Positions 56,374 through 64,000 of a DNA stretch of 64,000 nt are shown piece by piece (position 1 is the stretch's first letter; every line of letters starts with the position of its first letter). The notes under the pieces were generated by a model that ran no database searches, was not told where the DNA came from, and saw only the letters and a list, made by a program, of their open reading frames with translations. The position numbers were made by a program, and so were the translations under genes. The stretch comes from Apoderus coryli (Eukaryota > Arthropoda > Insecta > Coleoptera > Attelabidae): the NCBI GenBank assembly GCA_911728435.2, contig OU452199.1, positions 22,454,860-22,518,859 of the forward strand. The letters run 5' to 3'.

Positions 56374-57317
56374 TTTAATTTAAAATAACATAACCCAACT
56401 TTTGTCTGTTAAAAAATTTCTAGAATTTACTTTATATTTATTAAAAATGAGTCAAGCTGAGGTATCAAAATTAGTTTCCAAATTACGTATTAAAGACCTC
56501 CCAGTAAACACATATACGTAAATTAAACGTTGATTTAACGTGTCAATCGTTGATAATTGGTCTTACGTTAGAAAAGTGACGGTTTATTTTAAGTTTAATT
56601 TTACACCGGTCAATGTAAACGTTATAGACACGTGGTGTTATTATCTAAATACAACTACCTACATTTATTATGTTTAAGTAACGTTGTATATGTATTATAA
56701 ATAAACCATAAAATACAAACGTTTGTTTTAGGTGTTTTTTAAATGCGTGTCAAACATTGTCAAAATTAAAAACGTTTATAAAACGTTCTTTATGTAATTT
56801 ATAATAAACCGATATTTATAGCTAAAATAACGTTAGAAAATGTTCATTAGAAGCGCATAATTTTTAGAGGTGACAATGAAAACGTTAAAATGACGTTTTT
56901 TAAGTATTTTATAATAATTCTAAAATTACAGTTAAGGTAACGTGTAAAATATCCCATAAAAATTCTTATTGCTTAATATGGGAAAATTCAAAACGTTTAT
57001 ATAATGTTTATAAAGTATGTTATCACAATTCCAAATGTACCTACAATTAGAAGAACGTGTGAAATTATTTTTAGAATGAACAATATTTAAAGTGGGAAAT
57101 TTTAAAACGTTGATTATTACTGTTCCAAATACTTTTAAAAAATGTGTCAATGAATCGTTTGATGCAAAACTCGAATTATTGAAATAACAACGAATATTAC
57201 GTCCTAAATGTATTTTCAAAAATCTAGAATATATAAAGGTTTAACCTTAATTTACCTACCAGTTGAAACAGTAAAACAAACACTTTATAATATGTAAGTA
57301 AATCCCTAATATACCTA

Positions 57318-57454
57318 TTTAGTTAGTTTACTTTTGAAAACACCATTTAAAAGGTGTTTAAATTGTATAACTTTACACTAATTTAAACGACCTTGTAAGT
57401 CCTAACGTTTCCTAGTTTCCAATGCTATCCCATTCTTATCTCGGACATAGTGTA
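57318..57454 (-). repeat. Dispersed repeat R2, copy 2 (inverted)
   Basis: Reverse complement of 43,191-43,325, ending GGACATAGTGTA. AACACCATTTAAAAGGTGTT inside is near-palindromic. Confidence 0.7.
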
Positions 57455-58320
57455 CATAACAAATTGAACAAAAACTTCGTACTACAACTAGCTATACCTA
57501 TCGGTACTCTAAGTTTACAAGAGTAATGCGAAATATTTGTTAACAAGTTAATTAAATCTTATAATGATTTGTTGGGTTTTTCTTTTTCCTTTATGCAAAA
57601 ATATAAGTTTCAGAATAGTTTTACAACACATTTTTTCCAATCTTGAATAAGAAGTTAAAAATAAGTGGTATTATACCTACTTAAATACCTAGTAACCGGC
57701 CCCAGCAATCACAAAAAAATGTTTTTCTTTTCGCTATATGAACACCTGTTTGTGTAGTTTCACACATTTCAAACGTTGCTTGAACGTTGAAGGCAGGCCG
57801 TTGTTACACCATTAAATTATAAAGCATATGATTGGCCGAAAACGTATGTGAAGGTCGTAATGTTTGTTAGTGACTAAAATCATACAGTTGTTTTTTAACA
57901 GTGATGCCAAAGTGAGAATTTCTTCTCATACTATAGGAGATATAAAGATATATATAATCTAATTATTATTTTTTATAATAGATACGTATACTTTCGGGGT
58001 TTCCAGAAATTTATTAATTTTAACACACACTTTTTTGAATTTGATTAAAGTCAAACAACATAAGTGTATTTTCAACAATTCTTCTTTATTGAAATGATTT
58101 ACAAAAAGAAACATTCCACATTAAATGATGTATTACAGAAATTTGCTATTTACATAATAATTAGTAGGTATAACCAAATTTAAGTTTTCGAAAAATTTTA
58201 TATAAACCTCATGTTTTTTGCTATTAAATAAAAGTTTTTCCACAGAGTGTATGTAGGTATACAGGTTTGAATCCATATTATACCTTAAGACACTACGTAA
58301 GAATTCTTTGTAAGATTTAG
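57455..58320. other. AT-rich interior of the TIR element
   Basis: No gene recognised. Open frame 58133-58378 on the minus strand overlaps the hammerhead-like motif and has no recognisable domain. Confidence 0.5.
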
Positions 58321-58324
58321 TAAT

Positions 58325-58366
58325 GCCACTGAAGAAGGAACAGTAAAGTTCCGAAACATGTTTGGC
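58325..58366 (+). ncRNA. Hammerhead-like ribozyme motif, Penelope type
   Basis: Stem I GCCA (58325-58328) and TGGC (58363-58366); core CTGAAGA (58329-58335), fitting CUGANGA; one extra A; stem II GGAAC, loop AGTAAA, GTTCC (58337-58352); GAAA (58353-58356); palindromic stem III ACATGT; cleavage triplet GTT. All core positions fit a type I hammerhead, but the unpaired A at the base of stem II and the 4-bp stem I make activity uncertain. No Penelope coding remnant seen nearby. Confidence 0.6.
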
Positions 58367-58379
58367 TGATTCGAACATG

Positions 58380-60008
58380 TATATAAAAATATTTTTCTGT
58401 AGTAGACGCCTTTGATTTATAAAATTTAAAGCTTTGTTTAGGTATAATAAGACAGACTTAAAATGACATTTAAATTTAATTAAAAGGCTACCCGACTTGG
58501 CAACAATGGTTTTAGATAAATCGCGGGTAGGTATTAGAATTAGAATTTAGATTATATTTTATATTTATTACGTTATACCTATCCAAGCACTGGAAGGGTT
58601 CAAGCAAAATAATTAATGTGGTAGCAAAGAATAATAGTTAGGTATCATTGTTGATAGTGCGAATATAATAAAAAGAAAGTGCTACAATTAGTTCAAAAAG
58701 ATTTAAGAAGTGTAATATTATTAAAAATTAAGTGAGATTCGGTATTGAGGGACTTTCTAGAAGAATTATAGAGGTAGCAAAGAATAATAATTATGATTGT
58801 AAATTGTGCGAATATAATAAAAATCAAGTGCTACAATTAGTTAAAAAATATTTAAGTAGTTTAATATTATTAAAAATTAAGTGATGTTCGGTATTGAGTT
58901 TTTAGAAGAATTATGAAATTTTTAATGGCCAACCAATTAGGAATACAGTTCAACTGTAAAGGTCGCTTCAACAAAATGGGTTTGAAAAGACAACACTTTG
59001 AGCACTATTTTCGGTAAGTAATAGGTGTCAATAAGATAGAACACAAGATTTTATTATGATACTAAAACGGGTTAAACATATTTGATATTTACACAGGGTA
59101 TAAAATTAGTGCGTTAAGATTCATTTACGCATTATTTACCACCATATTTGCAGAAAAATGTTATAAATAAAAATTATGCGCCCTATTAATGTACATATTT
59201 TTTAAAATAAGTATATTTCGTACTCGTTTATACTCATCAGCCAGCCACACCACTCGATATTTTGCTTTTAGAACACTAATAAAAATTAGATTATAAAATT
59301 CACAGGAAAAAAAATTAAAATTGCCAAATTAATGCAATGAATTTACTGGGTGTTTGGTTTATTGCACTCAGAAAATATAATTTTAGATTAAAAGTAAATA
59401 TCTTTTACTTTTGCCTAAAAATTACATTACATTCTAAATATTTATAATTATATTATGCTAATACCTATGTATACATTTTTCATTTCAGAAGCAGCCAAAA
59501 TGAACTTTCCCGTGCACCAGAAAAATGATTTGCAAGCATTATTTATGTATTAGATTTATGATTTATTGATGTTTTAAATTAATTAAAATTCCCTATCGTA
59601 AGCGGTTAAGAAGCAGTCAAAATTTAAGCATAATTCTATATTTTATTCTTCTTAATATGTGAAAGAATTATTTGTTCCTTAATTTAACTTTCTATTTGTT
59701 ATTAAAAAAAATGTTCCTATGTTTAGAATAAATTACATATTTATAGACAATTTGGTATCTTACATTTTACACTAGTGATGATTCTAGAACATTTTGTTAT
59801 AATTATATACAACAAAAAATGTAAAGTGTTTTTATCCTAATAAAATAACGGACAAGGTTCAATGCTAAAAGTATGTCTCCAATATCCTAAATCGTTAAAT
59901 CAAAAAGTTGGATTGTTGGTTGTAAATAAATTAAAAACAAATCAAAAATCCGTTTGTTTGTTGTGTTATTCAATATTTTTATATAAAATATTGTCAAAAA
60001 GAAATTAC
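58380..60008. other. AT-rich interior of the TIR element, with a diverged direct duplication
   Basis: About 130 bp near 58,620-58,750 (GTAGCAAAGAATAATA, GTGCTACAATTAGTTC, ATTAAAAATTAAGTGA) recurs near 58,770-58,900. No gene recognised. Confidence 0.6.
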
Positions 60009-60085
60009 AAAATTATTCGATACAACGTAAGTTTCGGCGACAGAAAGCATTCGCCGAAACGTGCATTATTGTATCGTATAATTTT
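60009..60085. repeat. Imperfect ~33-bp hairpin containing TTTCGGCGA/TCGCCGAAA
   Basis: AAAATTATTCGATACAACG...GTTTCGGCGA (60009-60040) pairs with TCGCCGAAAC...TTGTATCG-TATAATTTT (60051-60085) around a 10-nt loop. GCCGAAACGTG recalls the GAAAC part of hammerheads, but no CUGANGA core is present. Confidence 0.7.
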
Positions 60086-60278
60086 GTAAGTTATATTTGA
60101 CCACAATATTAAACATTAAAAAACACCAAAAACACCCAAATGTTTATATTTTTTGGTTTAACCATCAAACTTTTGTACCAACCCAACAATGGAAATCTGG
60201 TAGTTTTATTGATTTATTCCATACATTTTATCAACGTATATTTCACGTTACAAAAATATATAAAAGCCACATTAAATA

Positions 60279-60485
60279 ACGTGAAATCAAACGTTATTTA
60301 AACATTCCTAAAATGCGTAATTAATACGATTACACAAACGTTAATTATTAGCTTTTAAAAAACGATAAATGCATGTATATATAATACATGCATTTGTCGT
60401 TTTTTAAAAGCTAAGAATTGACGTTTCTGTAATCGTATTATTAACGTATTTTAGAACCGTTTAAATAACGTTTGATTTCACCGTT
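60279..60485. repeat. ~100-bp-arm inverted repeat near the right end of the TIR element
   Basis: AACGTGAAATCAAACGTTAT (60279) mirrors ATAACGTTTGATTTCACCGTT (to 60485). The tip is almost perfect: AAAAACGATAAATGCATGTA, 8-nt loop, TACATGCATTTGTCGTTTTT. Confidence 0.8.
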
Positions 60486-61342
60486 GAATATATATACATA
60501 AATACGTTCAAAACACTTTTTTATATAGCATTTAACTAACGTTTCGTTATTAGTGCTCTGTAACGTGAAAAAGCGCGACATATAAAAGTAAAATGTACGT
60601 ATTTAATGTATCTTTTTTTGGAAAGGTGTTTTGTAATGATAAACGTTAAATAAACGTATGTGTGTTTACTGGGCTACACGTTTACGCAAATTCCGCGATC
60701 CTAAAGGACCTGAGGAACGATTAAATAAAATGAGAAAAACAGTTACTGCACTAGTAAAGCATGAAAGACTTGAACTTAACTTTTAGAGCTGATGAAGCCA
60801 GAATGTATATCAGACGCTATCAGATATGTTGACTGTCACAAAACAAGTATGGAAATAGCAGATTACTGGCTGATAGAGAAACAATTAATTCACAAACTGT
60901 TCAAAGTGCTTGTACCTCGTTACGTAAACTACATATCATCATACAGAAGAGTGTTATCTGCACCAAAGCCTTACAGTTGGGACCCAAATTTAAAAGCTAT
61001 TTTAGAACTTAAAGAAAATCCGTATCCGTATTTATTACCGGACCCCACTACTAATAGGAATCTGCTGCACAACGTTTTATTAGATGAAGCTAAAAAAGCG
61101 TATAGGACGAAGAAATATAATGAAATCGCTTCTAAAATTAATGCTGTAGAAGTTAGGATAAATGGAGAAGGAAGTGAAAAAAAAAAATGTTAAGGAAACC
61201 GTAGTTACAGAAGCAGATGATTTGAGGAATAGAGATAATAACCGCAAATTGTAGGCTAGTTAGTATTGAATTGTTTACTAGGGTTACAAGTGTATATACT
61301 TAGGTTATTTTTATGTAATAAACATAATAATACATAAAAAAA

Positions 61343-61940
61343 ATCATGTTGAAACCACATATTTGTCCGTTCTTCAAGTAATTTCACTTCTCTTAACCAC
61401 CGCGGATTTTCGACGCTCCAATATTGAGGGTTGTGGCGATTCACCTGTCCATGGTTTGTAAAACCAGATTCGTCCGAAAACAACACACTAAAGAAAAAGT
61501 TGTTTCTATTTAATCGAATTTGTTCTCGTGCCCACTGACAAAATCTGACTCGATTCTCAAAATCATCACCATGAAGTTCTTGATGCAAAGCAATGTGATA
61601 CGGTTAAAATTTTTGCCGCTTTAATATCCTAAGAATGCTTGATTTGGAAATTCGAGAGTCTCGAGAAATTCTTCGACAAGAAACATGCGGATTCACAGCA
61701 ATAGCCGCCAATACTGCGATTTCATTATTTTCACCACTGGCAGTAGCTCGTTCGATTTTTTGGCTGTAAATTTACGGTTTCTCTAAAATCCTTCACAACA
61801 CGGTAAAATGTAGCGCGGGATATAGGATTTCTTTCTGGAAAACGTTGTATATACAATGCTACGGCATTATCGACATTTCTATGACAGAAAGATGTTCCAT
61901 ATTTTCTCAAAACTAACTTATTGTTTATTGTCACTCACAA
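61343..61940 (-). pseudogene. mariner-like transposase, N-terminal and central part
   Basis: The minus strand from 61,934 reads an N-terminal helix region (NVDNAVALYIQRFPERNPIS, RATFYRVVKDFRET). After a break, 61,588-61,343 reads FENRVRFCQWAREQ and FFSVLFSDESGFTNHG (first catalytic Asp in FSDES), then NPQYWSVENPRW. Soon after it jumps by a deletion to ERTNMWFQH at the retrocopy boundary. Residues beyond that in the same frame come from the mRpL17 3' end. Confidence 0.85.
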
Positions 61941-62204
61941 GTGTAAAGATATTATGAATGATTTCTTTGCTATAAATGTGCAAAAATGTTTACTAGATGA
62001 AAAATTTACTACTTTTTTCATTTGGTATAAAAAAATATAAATTAAATATTTGGTATGAGGAATTATTAACTTTTACTTCCAAATGACGATCAAGGTACGT
62101 TCGTTAGTCTGTTATCAATTTAGCTTTTTTTAGCAAAACATGGAATCTCTTTCTATCTCAGAAAAAGTTTTGTTGAAACTTGCATTAAAAACATTTATTG
62201 GAGG

Positions 62205-62560
62205 ATTAATAATAATAATAATAACTTTAACTTTATTGTCACAAAAGAATTACAAAAGTTCTTGTAGACAAAGTCATATTTAAAATAATATATAATATAA
62301 AGACGTATACAACTACAAAAGATTAATGTACATTAATGGTTGCAAATACAATATAACAAAAATATTCCAAAAACATACGCAAACCCCTAATGCCACTCTA
62401 CATTATGCTGTCAATTTTAGTAGGAAAGGCAAAGAACAAATCTTAATTCTAAATAATAACACCATAGTATCTTAACTAAACGCTATAAATCATTCTAAAT
62501 TGCTTATTTGTGCTTAATCTACTTTCTTTTTACTAATAAAATTTGGTTTTGAATTATAAG
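62205..62560 (-). mobile_element. 3' end of a non-LTR retrotransposon with (TTA)n tail
   Basis: On the minus strand, TGTGACAATAAAGTTAAAG is followed by (TTA)n (62,226-62,205). The AATAAA-like signal and microsatellite tail are typical of insect LINE 3' ends. Upstream on that strand a reading of the kind RILWCYYLELRF is faint. The 5' limit is not resolved. Confidence 0.55.
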
Positions 62561-62900
62561 AGAGAAAACAGCTTTTTGTCCAGAAACCAAAAAAAACTAA
62601 CTAACTTAGTCACGCATCTATTGACACCCCAGCAACAGATTGCAGCTGTGCTGGAGTCTCTAATCGTCGGCGGACTTCATTTTCTGTCAGGGGTCGTGTT
62701 ATGGCTGATGTGCAGCAGAATTACCACGTTAAAAACTCTCACGCACAGGCGTATTCCAACGAAGGAGAAAACCAAACGTCACCATCAAAAGCGCTGCGGC
62801 GTTTGGCGAGTCGCGACGGGAGCAGGATTGTGTAATCTGGAAGCTCCTAGTGACAAACCGGCAAGTAGGAGGCGAGTGTGTGATGGCCATTCACCCTCAG

Positions 62901-63088
62901 GATTTGAGACTTTGGAGCTGCTCGTGTCCTATACTTGTGACTGAGCAGTATTTTTTAGGGTCCACTTTGCTCACCCCGCATGCGAAAATGTTTAATCCTG
63001 AGATTTGAGACTTTGGAGCTGCTCGTGTCCTATACTTGTGACTGAGCAGTATTTTTTAGGGTCCACTTTGCTCACCCCGCATGCGAAA
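62901..63088 (+). repeat. Tandem duplication, 101-bp period, in the LINE 5' region
   Basis: The 87-bp block from GATTTGAGACTTTGGAG to CCGCATGCGAAA occurs at 62,901-62,987 and 63,002-63,088 without a visible mismatch. Confidence 0.9.
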
Positions 63089-63093
63089 GGTGC

Positions 63094-63122
63094 TATAAAA
63101 GGTGCCCTAAACATTGTCAGTC
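63094..63122 (+). promoter_or_regulatory. Candidate core promoter of the LINE: TATA box and initiator
   Basis: TATAAAAG (63094-63101) is followed 25 bp later by TCAGTC (63117-63122), the arthropod initiator consensus. It lies directly after the tandem 101-bp units and ~100 bp before the endonuclease reading. LINE promoters usually lie downstream of the start, so the TATA box may be fortuitous. Confidence 0.5.
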
Positions 63123-63221
63123 CACGCATCCGACTGTCTGAATAACCACGTCCAGAGGGTGCTCCATCTGCGGTCGATATAATAATACAATTAAACATTT
63201 GAGGTTTGCGGAACGTCCGCA

Positions 63222-63950
63222 CACTCATGGATACTTACACTAGTAATAGACCAGAACGACGTACAGATATTATAGCCCGTGAACTAAAACGAGTTAGCAT
63301 TGACATTGCTGCATTAAGTGAAACTAGAAGATCAGGTGAACGTCAATTGAAAGAACATGGTGAGGCTATACCTACTTTCTTTTGAAAAGGAAAAAACGAC
63401 AATCAACCCTGTATCCATGGTGTCGGATTTGCCCTTAAAAACGACCTAATTAGTTATTTGGACGAACTACCATCTTGCATATATGAGAGGTTAATGACCC
63501 TTCGCCTCAAACTGAGCCGGGATCGGCGATTCACAATTATAATGAACACCGACGAAGAATTAAAAGAGGAATTATACTCGCAGCTTGATAAAGTGGTGAC
63601 CAACGTTCCTGACCCCGACAAGATCATCTTGAAGACTTCAACGCTCGAGTTGATCGAGACTCTGCTTTCTGGACTAATACCATCGGCAAAGAAGGAGTAA
63701 GAAAGTGTTACTCCAACGGTCTATTCGTGCTAACCAAATGCGCAGAAAAAGATTTTGGTATTACAAACACACTTGTTAGACAAAAAGACAAGTTTAAGGC
63801 GACATGGCAACATCGACTATGTTCGCGCTCGTGACCGGCATGAAGTAAAGAGCACCAAAGCTGTAACGAGTGCTGACGATGGCTGGACTGATCACCGACT
63901 TGTGCGATTCAGTATGACTCTATGTCTACATGCAAAACGACCACAATAGG
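63222..63950 (+). pseudogene. AP-type endonuclease domain of the LINE
   Basis: Reads VRTLMDTYTSNRPERRTDII and then DIAALSETRRSGERQLKEHG, where SETR holds the metal-binding Glu. After a stop at 63,383 it continues GVGFALKNDLISYLDELPS and YERLMTLRLKLSRD. Near 63,625 one frame gives EDFNAR, the GDFN motif with Gly to Glu, while the long open frame 63458-63700 reads through in the wrong frame. WTDHRLVRF near 63,890 is the C-terminal catalytic Asp-His. All catalytic positions are traceable but the frame is broken at least three times. The domain would nick target DNA for reverse transcription. Confidence 0.8.
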
Positions 63951-64000
63951 GAAGGAAACTAAGGCGAAAGGGTACCCAGGTGTGCGAGTGGAGGACCAGA

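Larger units (their letters stand above)
56500..60673. mobile_element. 4.17-kb TIR element with dense AACGTT motifs, inside mRpL17
   Basis: Ends CCCAGTAAACACATATACG (56500) and CGTATGTGTGTTTACTGGG (to 60673) are inverted repeats. CT flanks both sides, a possible 2-bp target duplication. The first ~740 bp and last ~400 bp carry more than ten AACGTT/ACGTT words. No ORF over 81 codons, so it is non-autonomous or built around unknown content. The middle has repeat R2, a hammerhead-like motif and large hairpins. Superfamily not assigned. Confidence 0.75.
56374..61342 (+). pseudogene. mRpL17: Processed pseudogene of mitochondrial ribosomal protein L17, itself interrupted
   Basis: Part 1 (56,374-56,499) has a short 5' leader and ATG 56447 with MSQAEVSKLVSKLRIKD. 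Part 2 (60,674-61,342) continues with LRKFRDPKGPEERLNKMRKT, VKHERLELN, then SDAIRYVDCHKTSMEIADYW, HKLFKVLVPRY, ENPYPYLLPDPTTNRNLLHN and VLLDEAKKAYR. These are the core of the bL17m protein of the large mitochondrial ribosomal subunit. There are no introns in the readable parts. A nonsense codon follows LELNF, with frameshifts before 60,792; the last open frame is 60,792-61,193. The 3' end has AATAAA at 61,317 and an A tail at 61,335-61,342. The whole is flanked by ATCAT (56,369-56,373 and 61,343-61,347). This is LINE-mediated retrocopying. Confidence 0.88.
55733..62100 (-). mobile_element. mariner-like element, split by a 4.97-kb insertion
   Basis: The left end reads ATACCGGGTGGTCCATTTAT, a terminal sequence common in mariner-like elements of insects. 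The transposase runs on the minus strand from about 61,940 down to 61,343 and resumes at 56,373 down to about 56,090. The interruption is the mRpL17 retrocopy (56,374-61,342) with 5-bp duplication ATCAT. The matching right terminal repeat was not found; the end is near or beyond the LINE tail at 62,205. A transposase deletion is also present between its LREVK and NMWFQHD parts. Confidence 0.8.
62620..64000 (+). mobile_element. 5' part of a non-LTR retrotransposon, running off the window
   Basis: A GC-richer block with a tandemly repeated 5' region, a core-promoter-like stretch and an AP-type endonuclease reading from 63,222 on. The reverse transcriptase should follow beyond 64,000. The endonuclease has stops and frameshifts. 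Clade not certain (RTE-like endonuclease style). Confidence 0.75.

Noticed and set aside
60009..60085. Another hammerhead
   Set aside because: Has CCGAAACGTG after a stem but lacks a CUGANGA core in any register.
62543..62944. 133-residue plus-strand open frame
   Set aside because: Covers the LINE 5' region and the start of the tandem units; no recognisable domain and no support for translation.
1..64000. CRISPR arrays, bacterial operons or rRNA genes
   Set aside because: No regularly spaced repeats with unique spacers, no bacterial gene, and nothing resembling rRNA was seen.

Overview
The window reads as an AT-rich insect nuclear genome segment made almost entirely of transposable elements. 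Evidence for an insect host: BEL/Pao, Ty3/gypsy, Penelope-like, P-like (THAP transposase) and Tc1/mariner elements, spliceosomal introns, a processed copy of a mitochondrial ribosomal protein gene, and one exon of a trypsin-like serine protease. I cannot fix the order; beetle or hemipteran would both fit. There are no bacterial features, no CRISPR array, and no intact host gene.

Layout. 1-1 kb: AT-rich flank. 0.99-6.1 kb: a decayed BEL/Pao element with a 5-bp target duplication and a deletion that fuses integrase to the 3' LTR. 6.5-7.2 kb: a dispersed 0.7-kb repeat (called R1 here), present again inverted at 35.7-36.5 kb. 6,782-33,659: two head-to-tail copies of a 13,439-bp unit with no difference seen between them. 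Each unit holds a second BEL/Pao fragment interrupted by two minus-strand Ty3/gypsy elements (3.08 and 5.55 kb, both with target duplications), then a Penelope-like element arranged as an inverted partial copy plus a forward reverse transcriptase and GIY-YIG region. 36.5-42.1 kb: a P-like DNA transposon with long imperfect terminal inverted repeats and a four-exon THAP transposase broken only by a frameshift in an 11-T run; older fragments sit in its 3' part. 42-53 kb: mostly unrecognised AT-rich DNA with short repeats, degraded mariner and Tc1 pieces, one unknown ORF and the serine protease exon. 53.5-54.9 kb: nested inverted repeats whose core carries a well-formed type I hammerhead ribozyme and a decayed mirror copy. 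55.7-62.1 kb: a mariner-like transposase interrupted by a processed pseudogene of mitochondrial ribosomal protein L17, itself interrupted by a 4.17-kb terminal-inverted-repeat element. 62.2-64 kb: the tail of one non-LTR retrotransposon and the 5' part of another, running off the window.

The genes do not form a host pathway. The biology is successive insertion: mariner, then the mRpL17 retrocopy, then the TIR element; and BEL/Pao, then two gypsy elements, then a 13.4-kb duplication. The most interesting items are the hammerhead ribozymes (one complete, others Penelope-type and weaker), the exact 13.4-kb tandem duplication (real or an assembly error), the nearly intact P-like transposon, the Penelope pair whose two arms differ at the catalytic YxDD motif, and the triple-nested mRpL17 retrocopy.
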